The notes below the pieces were generated by a model that had not been told where the DNA came from, ran no database searches, and saw only the letters and a list, made by a program, of their open reading frames with translations. A program made the position numbers and the translations under genes. Shown in pieces: positions 6,394 to 15,063 of a stretch of DNA of 39,826 bases (position 1 is its first letter; each line of letters opens with the position of its first letter). Source of the DNA: an uncultured Collinsella sp. (GTDB lineage: Bacteria > Actinomycetota > Coriobacteriia > Coriobacteriales > Coriobacteriaceae); the NCBI GenBank assembly GCA_937937835.1, contig CALDBJ010000147.1, positions 1 to 39,826 of the forward strand, written 5' to 3'.

Positions 6394-7539
6394 TTACAGA
6401 TTGTGAGCGAATATGCGCTCGTTGAACGTAGCCTTCTCGGCCACTGCCTTTGAGATAGCGGAATCGATGCCAGACTCTGATTTGAAGTAGTAGTACCACA
6501 AATCAGTGTAAGAGGTGTTGATGCGGTCAATCCGACCCTCCGCCTGCTCTAACACCTTATACGAGTAGTTGAGGCTGTAGAACACAATCGTATCTGTCTC
6601 GATACAGTTCCATCCCTCAGCCCCAGCCGTGTATTGAACCAAATACACCCAAGAGTCTCCCTCGGGGATTGGTTCATGTGCATGACCGTTCCACTCAGCT
6701 ACTACGAATTCATCCTTGAGTTTCAGCAACTCATCTCGTTCGTAGTTGAAGTTGTAGAACACGATCACTCTGTGTCGCTTCGTAACGATCTTGCGCAGAC
6801 GATCTAATCTGTTACCAGAAGAGTTTACACTACGCCTGAGAGCATAACACACTCCAGCTGCGTTTCGAATCGGCTCATTTGTCCAAGGATCCATTCGCTT
6901 CTTTACGATCTGATCGTATTGATCTCTGTTGAACGGTACGTAAATATCCTTGCGATTGCGTCTCGTATGTCTCTCAGCAGGCATCGGCACTATGATGCGC
7001 CTTCTGCGAGATTCAAGAACACCTGTATTGACGAATCGCTTCACCTTAGGATACTTCGCGAACCTATCCCAGATGATGTGTTGCTCTGAGAATGCGGTCC
7101 TGTTTTTGTAGAACCCATTCGCGATGAACAGGGGTACGTAGTCAAGCCACGTATCCCCGGGAGTTGCGCTTAGTAGGATCCACAGGTTGTGCTTCGATAT
7201 CTTGAGAAAGCTCTTGACCCAAGCACCAGATCCCACAACACGCTGCTCATCAAATATGAACACATGATCGTGGTAATCAGCAAATTTCGAGACATTGTTC
7301 CAGCTCTCGATCGTCACATCATCGCAGTTAGCACCAAGCGCGGCGAATTCACCCTCCCATTCGAAAGAGTCTCGCTTCCGTGCAGTGGTGATCACAACGA
7401 TCTTCTTTGCGTCTGCCTTCGAAAGGGCCCATGAGGCCCCCACACGTGACTTGCCCGAGCCGACGCCGCCGACTAGAACGTTACCACTATGTAGGAGCCT
7501 CAGGGCCTCTTCCTGATGCGAATATAGTTTATTCGTCAT
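6394..7539 (-). CDS. SF2 DNA helicase (DEAD/SNF2-like)
   Basis: 381 residues, compact for SF2. Motifs in order: Walker A GGVGSGKS (24-31), Ia-like VVITTARK (48-55), motif II as DEQR (97-100), motif III SAT (124-126), motif V QYTAGAEGWN (302-311) and motif VI QAEGRIDR (332-339, the Q-x2-GR-x2-R pattern with the arginine finger). This set matches phage replicative or recombination SF2 helicases. DEQR rather than DEAH/DEAD is unusual but keeps the catalytic DE pair. It overlaps the upstream gene by 11 bases. A role in fork restart or strand exchange is inferred from its place between the SSB-like gene and the candidate origin. Confidence 0.88.
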   Translation of the reverse strand: MTNKLYSHQEEALRLLHSGNVLVGGVGSGKSRVGASWALSKADAKKIVVITTARKRDSFEWEGEFAALGANCDDVTIESWNNVSKFADYHDHVFIFDEQRVVGSGAWVKSFLKISKHNLWILLSATPGDTWLDYVPLFIANGFYKNRTAFSEQHIIWDRFAKYPKVKRFVNTGVLESRRRRIIVPMPAERHTRRNRKDIYVPFNRDQYDQIVKKRMDPWTNEPIRNAAGVCYALRRSVNSSGNRLDRLRKIVTKRHRVIVFYNFNYERDELLKLKDEFVVAEWNGHAHEPIPEGDSWVYLVQYTAGAEGWNCIETDTIVFYSLNYSYKVLEQAEGRIDRINTSYTDLWYYYFKSESGIDSAISKAVAEKATFNERIFAHNL

Positions 7540-7891
7540 CGTCGTCGAATAGGAGACACAACAGCCGCTCGCGAATCTCTTCAGGGATCGCGTGGTAGAA
7601 CTCTACGTTGTCGCGAACCCAGCCTCCACTCGCAATCGAGCAGCGAGCAATCCATTCCCATGAGAACGGACTCATCGCACTGATGAATGTGTGACCGAAT
7701 AGCGAGGTGCATTCCATCCAGTCGACATACCAGTAGCCGTCCTTCTTATACGAATGCAACCCGTCAATGGTCGCATCGTAGCCCGTCAACACCAGAGGTG
7801 AGAAATCTGCCGGCGGGTTTTCTCGCGGTGGAGTAGTGAACATCTCTTTGGTCTCGTTGAGGTCAGGACCCATCATTGTCATGAATGCCAT
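7529..7891 (-). CDS. Hypothetical acidic 120-residue protein
   Basis: Not recognised. It is rich in aromatic residues (SYKKDGYWYVDWMEC, about 47-61) and ends in an acidic run (FDDDDE). It overlaps the helicase start by 11 bases, which suggests translational coupling and perhaps a protein partner of the helicase. No membrane or nuclease motif is visible. A start at the internal Met6 or Met7 is possible. Confidence 0.65.
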   Translation of the reverse strand: MAFMTMMGPDLNETKEMFTTPPRENPPADFSPLVLTGYDATIDGLHSYKKDGYWYVDWMECTSLFGHTFISAMSPFSWEWIARCSIASGGWVRDNVEFYHAIPEEIRERLLCLLFDDDDE

Positions 7892-7913
7892 GTTGCGTAT
7901 CTCCTATCTTACA

Positions 7914-8387
7914 TCACATCTGGACCTGCGGACGGAAGCCGCGTAGCAGGGCCGCCTTGATGAGCTCTCGGTCTTCTTCGCTGAAATCGCGATTGACGAA
8001 CGCGGTCTTCACCGTATCACCAACTAGCTTAACACGAGCAACCCAAGAGTCGCCATTCAGGATCGACTGATACCCTTCGGCAGCGAGCGTCTTGAGTTCG
8101 AGGAAGACCTCGATATTCGTATTGGGCACGTCGATAAGAGACGTAGACGCACGTCCATCGAGAAGCTCCACAGAGAGACGAGGCTGAGGTTCGTGTCCGA
8201 CGATCCGACCATTCTGGAAGTTGATCCGAATGGTATAAGGCTCGTTGTCTGCGATGGCATTCCCAACCGCTCGCTTTGCGAGAGCCAGGATACCCTCGTT
8301 GATGACCGTCTCAGAACTAGGTTCTCGGTTGAACTGAGCTCCATCAGTCTTGAGATATGTCTTCATGTTATCGGGGATCTGTGTCAT
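7914..8387 (-). CDS. Hypothetical replication-region protein, possible paralog of the next gene upstream
   Basis: 157 residues. The core (LAKRAVGNAIADNEPYTIRI then NFQNGRIVG) parallels the upstream protein (RYLSTVLERSDD, DNFTAVVNIKNGFI), and both end in a helix of the ALL/GAL-R type. Both look like mixed beta proteins with a short C-terminal helix. The start codon shares one base with the upstream stop, so the pair is translationally coupled. Function unknown; DNA or nucleotide binding is only a guess from location. Confidence 0.7.
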   Translation of the reverse strand: MTQIPDNMKTYLKTDGAQFNREPSSETVINEGILALAKRAVGNAIADNEPYTIRINFQNGRIVGHEPQPRLSVELLDGRASTSLIDVPNTNIEVFLELKTLAAEGYQSILNGDSWVARVKLVGDTVKTAFVNRDFSEEDRELIKAALLRGFRPQVQM

Positions 8388-8959
8388 CAGAGTTGCTCCG
8401 TTCCAGGGTCTTTCCTAAGTGCGCCCTTGATCGAAATCCGGGAGGCAGTCGTAATCTTCGGGTTGAATTCAGCGTTGTTGGCCCACCACGAGCCGTACTT
8501 AGCGCCCTTGCCGAATCCGGGTTCAGGCTCGTCGCCGTGCGTAATGGCGCGCATGATCCAGTCATCGCCAGCGTCGATCACAGTTTCCTTGGTGTGGTCG
8601 GTGGCTTGACGACCGCTCACGAAGAATGTGATCTTGCTGACAGTCCAGACATACTCCGTCGCAATCGGATCAGAGCTGCCGTTCACGGTCTTCTTGACCT
8701 GCTCACCCTGGACGATACCCTCGATCTGAATCGAGAAACCAGCGTAATCTCCGTTTGCCGGGATGAATCCGTTCTTGATATTAACAACCGCGGTGAAGTT
8801 GTCGCCGTCAAGCATCGGATCATCCGAGCGTTCAAGCACCGTAGAAAGGTAGCGCGCAATATCAGTCGCGCCGCCCTTCCTAACAGTCTTCGTGGGCCGG
8901 ATGTTATCCGGAGACCATGTTCGGTCATTCGGGACAATGGTTTCGAACCAGTTACTCAT
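8387..8959 (-). CDS. Hypothetical replication-region protein
   Basis: 190 residues, soluble and beta-rich, not recognised. Segments NFTAVVNIKNGFIPANGDYA (about 74-93) and WTVSKITFFVSGRQATDHTK look like strands. It overlaps the upstream HNH gene (ATGA) and the downstream gene by one base. The weak similarity to the downstream protein suggests an old duplication, which may encode a hetero-oligomer. Confidence 0.7.
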   Translation of the reverse strand: MSNWFETIVPNDRTWSPDNIRPTKTVRKGGATDIARYLSTVLERSDDPMLDGDNFTAVVNIKNGFIPANGDYAGFSIQIEGIVQGEQVKKTVNGSSDPIATEYVWTVSKITFFVSGRQATDHTKETVIDAGDDWIMRAITHGDEPEPGFGKGAKYGSWWANNAEFNPKITTASRISIKGALRKDPGTEQL

Positions 8960-9339
8960 AGAACCAGTTCTCCTTCCTCTAGTAGCTGCGCCCAGATGCG
9001 ATCATCTCGACGCCGCTGTGTTTTTCGGACATCCGATCGAGTCCCCAGGAAAAGGTTATCAATCGAATTATTCTCGAGGTCTCCGTCTGCGTGACAGACG
9101 TACAGACCCTTGTCCGGCCACCTCTTGTAGAAGGCAGCCCAGATCACCGACGCAACCGAGCGTTCTCGAGCCTCGCCGGGAGTTGTGTACAGTCGCACAT
9201 AGCGCGACTTGGTGTTTCCACGCTTGAAAGGCTTAAGGACTACACCAGTATCCTTACGTTTGATCATGCCCAGACGATTTGCTTCGTAGTGAGGAAAGCC
9301 CGGCACTGTAGTCCAGTTTTCAGAGTCTTCGACATACAT
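8956..9339 (-). CDS. NUMOD4/HNH homing endonuclease
   Basis: 127 residues. The N-terminus NWTTVPGFPHYEANRLGMIK (8-27) is the NUMOD4 DNA-binding motif. The stretch from VASVIWAAF to VCHADGDLENNSIDNLFLGT (62-100), with His83, Asn90/91 and Asn95, is an HNH_3-type nuclease core. Length and domain order fit free-standing phage homing endonucleases, which nick or cut homologous phages lacking the gene and so spread by repair. It sits between the SSB-like gene and a tightly coupled pair, as an invader would. The other flanking gap holds only a small hairpin. Confidence 0.85.
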   Translation of the reverse strand: MYVEDSENWTTVPGFPHYEANRLGMIKRKDTGVVLKPFKRGNTKSRYVRLYTTPGEARERSVASVIWAAFYKRWPDKGLYVCHADGDLENNSIDNLFLGTRSDVRKTQRRRDDRIWAQLLEEGELVL

Positions 9340-9404
9340 GAGTTACTCCTTTCATCCAAGACGGGGGCAGACCTTTTACAGCCCACCCCCGCCTTAAAAT
9401 ATGA

Positions 9405-9878
9405 TCAGTCGAGATGCGAATACTTAGCTGCGAAAGAGGCTGATTCGTCATCCATCACGACATACAGCTCCTTCACATAAGCAGAGATGCCCTTCTGACC
9501 ACGGACGTCGTAGACCGACGGGTGGATGACCACATCGGCCGTCTTGATCGTAATGTTGTCCAGAGTGCCAACGGTATCCTCGTTGAGGAGCTGCTTGCGA
9601 TCGCCTGTAACAAGCCAGATGGCCGGCGCGCGGAACTTGTACGAGACCTTGACACCAAGGTAAGGACGCTCGGGGTCGAGTTCGCCGTCCTTATTCTTAC
9701 GATACTTGACGTTCCATCCATCTCGTTCGAGATCCTCGACAAGGTTAAGCGGAATCGCGACCGAGAATTCGCGCTTGCCGCCTTCCTGGTTGTATCGTGT
9801 CGGAGACCCAGCAAAGTTCGTGAAGAGCAGACGAGCATCTTCGATAACCAGATCGGAGGGGGTGTTGTTGAATGCCAT
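9405..9878 (-). CDS. Phage ssDNA-binding-like protein
   Basis: 157 residues from the ATG at 9876-9878, preceded by GAAAGGAAA; the longer ORF would overlap the polymerase end. The sequence DLVIEDARLLFTNFAGSPTR, then GKREFSVAI, DGWNVKYR, PYLGVKVSYKFRAP and DVRGQKGISAYVKELYVVM resembles a phage family I know next to replication genes and regard as OB-fold ssDNA-binding-like. The acidic, aromatic-containing tail typical of SSBs is short here (FAAKYSHLD). Placement directly after the helicase-primase-polymerase gene supports coating of single-stranded DNA at the fork. The family link is from memory of its pattern. Confidence 0.65.
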   Translation of the reverse strand: MAFNNTPSDLVIEDARLLFTNFAGSPTRYNQEGGKREFSVAIPLNLVEDLERDGWNVKYRKNKDGELDPERPYLGVKVSYKFRAPAIWLVTGDRKQLLNEDTVGTLDNITIKTADVVIHPSVYDVRGQKGISAYVKELYVVMDDESASFAAKYSHLD

Positions 9879-9892
9879 GATGTTTTCCTTTC

Positions 9893-12800
9893 TCAGCGGC
9901 ATAGTGTTTCAAGATCGACGAATTGTTCGATCGCTTGTTTTGCCTCATCGGCGAGCATCTCGGCGTAAGACGTATCAACATCCTGCTCCTGATGCATGAA
10001 TCGGACCATCTCCGCTTCCTTCCAGCGATAGCCCTTTGTCCCAACGACGGCGTCTTTGATCTCGCCTTCGCTGTTCATCCGTAGTAGCTCAGCACCACCT
10101 CGTTCGGGCTTGATCGGCACAAATGCACCGACCTTGCCGACGAAGTGATCTCCGCTACTGGGGAATCGTAGGTACATCGCGGTCTTGACCTGTTTGGTCT
10201 GGATGTAATCCTCGAATTCGATAGGCTCCTTTGTGAAGAGCTTCTTGAACACGTAGGGTTCCTGGAACTGCTTACCAGTAGCAGTCCATTCGCCTTCGTG
10301 AGGAAATGCATACTTCGCGATGTACACAGCCTTGTTGACGAGACACATCTTGGCGTAGGTGGCCTCGTGTTCGAAGTCGTACCCGTATCGCTTCCCGAAG
10401 TCCATCACCTTCTGAATATCATCAGGAGTGGCCCCGGGAATCTTGATAGAGTCCGTCTTGATGTGAGCAACTGTCAGACCGAGTTCCTCTTGCACATAGT
10501 GTTTGAGGTCGATCATGAACAAAGCTCCCCGCTTCGCGACGATGTTGTCAACATTCCGAGGATCCCATGCAGGGTTGTCGAACTTAGCGCTCGTTAGCCC
10601 ATACATGGAGTTGATCGGAATCTTGAGAGCCTTGCCGAGTTCATCAAGATCGTAATTCTTCGCGATCTCGACAAGTCGTCCATCGAACAGATTGCTCAAT
10701 GCGTCCATATCCTTATGTTTGATCGCCACTCGAGCCTGCTTGAGCTCGCTGTAACGCTGCGTATAAGGACCAAACAAGTTGAGCTGCTCGATCGAGGTCG
10801 GGTGCATAGACGCGACATCGAGAAGGGCAACGTTCTCGTAATATCCGGGTTCCGAATATACGTAACCACCCTCCCCTGGATCTTCTCCGCGATAGGATGA
10901 ACCCTTGAACTTATCAAAGGTATACCCCGGGAACATCTCGCTGAGGTCCGTGTAAACGAACTTCGACTTATCAGGTCGACGCTCCTTACCGAACACCAGA
11001 GCACAGGTGTGCTGGTTGGTGGTGTCATTGACACTCAGACCGGAGAGTTCAGCAAGGATCTTGCGAGCACCCCAGTCGCTAGCGAGATGGTTAAATACCA
11101 GCTCAGTGGCCTCGACATCGTTCTTGCAGTATTCGACGACGTCATCCCACTGACCCTCAGGAACCGGCTGGTCCCAAGGGAGGTTGTTCTCCTGGTGCTT
11201 GATCCCGAGCTCAATCTCCCACTTCTTGAGAGATTGCTTCTTCGTCGAGAAGTCGTAAATATCCGTATAAGAGAGGTTGTATGCCTCACGGAACGTTGCA
11301 TTCTTCTCGTTGTTGATGATGCGTTGAGAGATCTCGAAGAGTTCCGCATTCGAATATCCAAGCGATGCTGCGTACATGATGTGGTTGTCATACTTCCGGT
11401 TGTTGAAACCAATCAACCGGAGATCGAACAACGACTTCACTGCCTTGGCTGATGGATTCGTCCAGAAATGGACAACCTCCTCGCCGGGGAATTTGTAACA
11501 GATGACAAACAGATTCGGGAAAACCTCGACATCGTAAAACGCGATGCGTCCGTTTCCGTCCTCTGCGATCTCCGCCTTGTCCTCAGATATGAAATGCATC
11601 TGCTGGACCATCTTGAGACAACGATCCGACTGATTTGTCGAAGACATTGCGAAAGAGGTCACAGCGTTGCGAGCGTCAGTGACGTCATATGTGATCCCCG
11701 ACTCGTAGGCCTCATCGAGAATACTCTTAATGAAGTCGACATTGGGAGCGGTGTTGGCATGCACTTCCTTACGAAGTGCCTTGGCGATGAGAGACCTGAG
11801 ATGGTTCTCATTCTGAATATGCTTCTCGTTGATCATCTTGGGAGCCTTCGTGGGTAGGTCTCCCGGATAATCCTCGATACCTCGCCCGTTGTGAAGGGAC
11901 AGTCGTCGCCTAAGAGACGCGTTCCCTCGGAATCGTTTGATTTCAATTCCAGGCGAATATTCAGCAAGGGTATTCTTATCGACAGGATATCGATAGATGA
12001 GGTGGATTCCGCAGCCGCTTTTTGACGTTTCCGCATACGTCGGAGGCCAAGCAGAAGCAGCGCGAAGATTAGCAGTGAGGTCTTTTTCACCATTGTCTCC
12101 TTTCAGATCAAAATCAATGCAGATGTACTCCTCAGGCATGAGTACGTAATGCTCGTCGATGGGGGTGATATCGCGTAGCACCGTGTCTACATACATCCAG
12201 GCCTTTTGGGGAGTACCGCTCTTTGACGAAAGCTGAGCCTTACAGCCTGCGAAATGTTCGTCGAATATGGACGGAGTTCCTTGTTGTAGGGTGAGCCACG
12301 ACTCACTCTTCACAACAGTTGGAGTGAGTTCGGAGCTTTCAAACTTGTCCTTGCGAAAACCTATAAACAAACTCCTATAAGGCACGCCGTCTATCATGAT
12401 TCGTTCGTGAAAATCACTAAAATACCGACGAAGTTCGGTTTTGAATCGGTACCTCGGCGCCACATATTGAATCCCAGTCTCAGAGGCGTAGTCCTTATAG
12501 TCAGAATATGCTTTAGCAAGAGTGACTCTGTCATCAGATCCCCAATCTTCATACATCTCCATGACGAAGTTGTATATGGGGTTGGTTTCCGAAACCATAG
12601 TCTGAGATCGATAATTGCGATAATAGTTCGGTCCCAGACTACGATACACGTCAATACAGTGCTTTGCGATTATGCCGAGTTCCTGATACACCCCGTCCAT
12701 GACACTAGTGTACTCGTCTATCGATAGACGTCTTCCCGATGGTGAAACATCAAGTAGACGCCTAGGGATACCCGAGTTCGCGTCAGTGATCTTGACTGGG

Positions 12801-13627
12801 TTGTTCGACGCCATAATCAGCATGGTCGAGATTCTCATAGAGCGTGGTTTCTTGAACTTCTCGTTGATGAGCTGGATCTCATTCGAGATGATCGAATTAA
12901 GACGGGTGTTCGTCTCAATTCGGCTCAAGTCACCATCGTGCTCAATCGCAACCAGGGGATCGTCGACAAAGGATGCTAGAGCAAAAGAGTTGCTTCGCTG
13001 AGCAAGTGACTCCGAGTCAAACGCAACGCTATAGTCTCCAAATAGCCTCTGCATAACATTCAGAATCGTTGATTTACCGGAACCCGGATCACCATAGAAG
13101 ACCAGAAACTTGTCGATTTTTCGACAGTCGCCCGTGAGGACTGAACCAATAACCCATTCGATCTTCTGACGTTCCGAAGGATTGTACAGAGTATCGACGA
13201 GTTTTGCCCAGTTAACTGGGACACCGTCCTCAAGTGAATATGGGAGGCGATACGAGACGTGGTCTTCTTTGCGAATTGGAGTGTCTTTAAACACCGGCAT
13301 TCGGTCAAGAGGATGATCAGTATTGACCATATTCTTGGTCCACTGACGGTATCGTTTCCAGACACCATCTCTTTCTGAAGCACAGAACTTTGGGATCATC
13401 TGTTGGTGGGGCGTCTCCTCAACGAATTTTCGAACATCATCGTCGACTAGATCGACGACATCGAATTCATTCTTTGACCACAGACCGGTCTTTGGGTTCC
13501 AGATCGCGACGAAGTCGCCGTCTCGTAACATGATGTCTCTAGAATCGAGATTCAAAAACCAAGGTGCCGCCTCCATGACTCCAGGTAGTCCGCGCATTGG
13601 AGAAGATTCGATTGTGTAAAAGTCCAC
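9893..13627 (-). CDS. SF3 helicase / AEP primase / family B DNA polymerase fusion
   Basis: 1244 residues carrying most of a replisome. Residues 1-430 hold a D5-type SF3 helicase: Walker A GDPGSGKST (179-187), Walker B around LVAIEHDGD (225-233), motif C near MASNN (272-276) and arginine finger GIPRRLL (286-292). Residues about 430-600 hold an archaeo-eukaryotic-type primase core: ICIDFDLK with Asp505 and Asp507, TSKSGCGIHLI with His542, then GIEIKRFRG (560-568) and an RRRLSLHNG strand. Residues 695-1244 hold a family B polymerase: ExoI DVE (699-701), ExoII NNRKYD (742-747), ExoIII YCKND (833-837), motif A DVASMHPTSI (937-946), motif B KIPINSMYG (1002-1010) and motif C KTDS (1057-1060). Motif C has Lys where most relatives have the first Asp. 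The short gap between motifs A and B argues against a protein-primed TPR2 insertion. The start is GTG at 13625-13627 with GGGAGG upstream. Confidence 0.9.
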   Translation of the reverse strand: MDFYTIESSPMRGLPGVMEAAPWFLNLDSRDIMLRDGDFVAIWNPKTGLWSKNEFDVVDLVDDDVRKFVEETPHQQMIPKFCASERDGVWKRYRQWTKNMVNTDHPLDRMPVFKDTPIRKEDHVSYRLPYSLEDGVPVNWAKLVDTLYNPSERQKIEWVIGSVLTGDCRKIDKFLVFYGDPGSGKSTILNVMQRLFGDYSVAFDSESLAQRSNSFALASFVDDPLVAIEHDGDLSRIETNTRLNSIISNEIQLINEKFKKPRSMRISTMLIMASNNPVKITDANSGIPRRLLDVSPSGRRLSIDEYTSVMDGVYQELGIIAKHCIDVYRSLGPNYYRNYRSQTMVSETNPIYNFVMEMYEDWGSDDRVTLAKAYSDYKDYASETGIQYVAPRYRFKTELRRYFSDFHERIMIDGVPYRSLFIGFRKDKFESSELTPTVVKSESWLTLQQGTPSIFDEHFAGCKAQLSSKSGTPQKAWMYVDTVLRDITPIDEHYVLMPEEYICIDFDLKGDNGEKDLTANLRAASAWPPTYAETSKSGCGIHLIYRYPVDKNTLAEYSPGIEIKRFRGNASLRRRLSLHNGRGIEDYPGDLPTKAPKMINEKHIQNENHLRSLIAKALRKEVHANTAPNVDFIKSILDEAYESGITYDVTDARNAVTSFAMSSTNQSDRCLKMVQQMHFISEDKAEIAEDGNGRIAFYDVEVFPNLFVICYKFPGEEVVHFWTNPSAKAVKSLFDLRLIGFNNRKYDNHIMYAASLGYSNAELFEISQRIINNEKNATFREAYNLSYTDIYDFSTKKQSLKKWEIELGIKHQENNLPWDQPVPEGQWDDVVEYCKNDVEATELVFNHLASDWGARKILAELSGLSVNDTTNQHTCALVFGKERRPDKSKFVYTDLSEMFPGYTFDKFKGSSYRGEDPGEGGYVYSEPGYYENVALLDVASMHPTSIEQLNLFGPYTQRYSELKQARVAIKHKDMDALSNLFDGRLVEIAKNYDLDELGKALKIPINSMYGLTSAKFDNPAWDPRNVDNIVAKRGALFMIDLKHYVQEELGLTVAHIKTDSIKIPGATPDDIQKVMDFGKRYGYDFEHEATYAKMCLVNKAVYIAKYAFPHEGEWTATGKQFQEPYVFKKLFTKEPIEFEDYIQTKQVKTAMYLRFPSSGDHFVGKVGAFVPIKPERGGAELLRMNSEGEIKDAVVGTKGYRWKEAEMVRFMHQEQDVDTSYAEMLADEAKQAIEQFVDLETLCR

Positions 13628-13644
13628 CTCCCGTGGCCTCCCTT

Positions 13645-14133
13645 TTAGTGATATGGATCATACAAGTTGGCCCACTGAATCATTTGGGTCGTTAAGGGCA
13701 TCTCGAGAGTATCCGCCCCCGGTATGCGAAATAGTCCGCCGGTTCCGTTCCTAGAGTAGGTCCTGTACATCACGCGTTCAGCAATGATCAGGGCCTCCTC
13801 ATGAATCTCTGAAGGCAGGCGCCCGTCGTCAGAAAATGAACGAGCGCCCACATTCAGAAGAATAGACTTCGTGAACGATTCCCGATCCTGATACAGCATA
13901 GCAGTCAAAGTATCGGTAATACTCACGAAGACCTCAAGGAACGAAGCTGGAGCTTGCCTCGGAGAGGGCCTACCCGTTTCGTAGCAGTATTCATCCCTCA
14001 TACGAAGAGCCTGGATGGCCTTATCTTCGTCTTCAGGAATATACCATATGAAATCGAGTTCGTCCCACACCGAAGCAAGCTCCGAGTAGTTCTCGAGACA
14101 CCCTCGCTTGATAAGCCAGGATGCGTAGTGCAT
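13645..14133 (-). CDS. Hypothetical 162-residue protein
   Basis: Not recognised. Mainly helical, soluble, with many aromatic and acidic residues. It contains RMRDEYCYETGRPSPRQAPA (about 44-63) and a helical segment EEALIIAERVMYRTY (about 111-125). It starts right after the DUF6353-like gene stop and lies 17 bases upstream of the polymerase fusion. It could therefore be the first gene of the replication block or the last of the membrane-protein block. Confidence 0.7.
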   Translation of the reverse strand: MHYASWLIKRGCLENYSELASVWDELDFIWYIPEDEDKAIQALRMRDEYCYETGRPSPRQAPASFLEVFVSITDTLTAMLYQDRESFTKSILLNVGARSFSDDGRLPSEIHEEALIIAERVMYRTYSRNGTGGLFRIPGADTLEMPLTTQMIQWANLYDPYH

Positions 14134-14134
14134 G

Positions 14135-15034
14135 TCAGATCTTGTCCCAGATCATTCCGTCGACGTTGAAGTCGACGATGAAGTTCGTGTCAACACGAGA
14201 GTAGTCGTCAGACGGGACTCGGTAAGTGTTTGATTCGAAGTCACCGAACGAGACGTAGCCGTCACCAACCTCGGAGTTCTTGATCCAGCCGACGACAGCA
14301 CCCTCGCGAGTGCGAGAGAGGCCGAGCTGGTCGAAGACCTCGTTCAGGAACAGGTGTCCCTTACGCTCAAGACGACGGTTAGCCCAGAGCTGAACAGCTG
14401 CGAGGTTTTCAGAGGTGTAATCCTCACTGGTATCCCAGCAATTCGAGGACTCCTCAGTGATGATTCGCGCGTAGGGAGACAGGTCCTGCACGGACGCGAT
14501 AACTGCGTCGACGACATCGGCAGCATCGGACTTGTTGTCGGAAGAGAGGATCTCTTCAGCCGTCTTGTCATAGTTAGGCAGCTTGGGACGAGTGATCTTC
14601 TCAACCGTCTCCTTACCGAGGGCGCTAATCATGGTCTTCTTGTAGCCATCGAACGCAGTCTGGAGAGCAGTGTACGCAGCACCAACTGCAGCAAGACGCT
14701 TCTTCGAAATCGAGTTCGAGAAGTAGATCATCGTAATCGTGGCAGCACCGACGATAGCAGCAGGCGCACAGGTGTACGCAGTGTCGAGGATGAAGAGGAT
14801 ACGATTCTTCATCTCGATCTTGTGAACGTCCTCATCTGCGATCTGGTCGGCGTTGCGGATGCACTCCTTGCGACGATCCCAGTCGCGTCCTTCACAGTCT
14901 TCGAATCGAGTGCCCGCTCGCCATGCGAGGTATCCGGTTGCGACGACACCAGCGGAGGCGGTAACGGAGAGAATGGTAGGGGCGTGCTTCGAGATGCGAG
15001 CCATGCCCGTGTGGAAAGCGGTCGTGATAGACAT
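14135..15034 (-). CDS. DUF6353-like phage membrane protein (first paralog)
   Basis: 299 residues from the ATG at 15032-15034 (GAAAGGAG upstream). The N-terminal layout is MARISKHAPTILSVTASAGV (about 10-29) with a transmembrane helix, then a charged stretch, a second membrane segment (TAYTCAPAAIVGAATITMIY) and a helical region. A soluble C-terminal domain includes LFLNEVFDQLGL. This matches my memory of the DUF6353 family in phages of Gram-positives, whose role is undescribed. It is a divergent paralog of the protein at 17943-18674. The topology suggests two membrane helices with a large domain on one side. Confidence 0.75.
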   Translation of the reverse strand: MSITTAFHTGMARISKHAPTILSVTASAGVVATGYLAWRAGTRFEDCEGRDWDRRKECIRNADQIADEDVHKIEMKNRILFILDTAYTCAPAAIVGAATITMIYFSNSISKKRLAAVGAAYTALQTAFDGYKKTMISALGKETVEKITRPKLPNYDKTAEEILSSDNKSDAADVVDAVIASVQDLSPYARIITEESSNCWDTSEDYTSENLAAVQLWANRRLERKGHLFLNEVFDQLGLSRTREGAVVGWIKNSEVGDGYVSFGDFESNTYRVPSDDYSRVDTNFIVDFNVDGMIWDKI

Positions 15035-15063
15035 TTGAATGTGCTCCTTTCTGAGCAAATATG

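Noticed and set aside
9362..9391. G/C hairpin between SSB-like and HNH genes as a terminator
   Set aside because: Imperfect stem and no U-tract on the coding strand; the gap also holds the ribosome site of the next gene.
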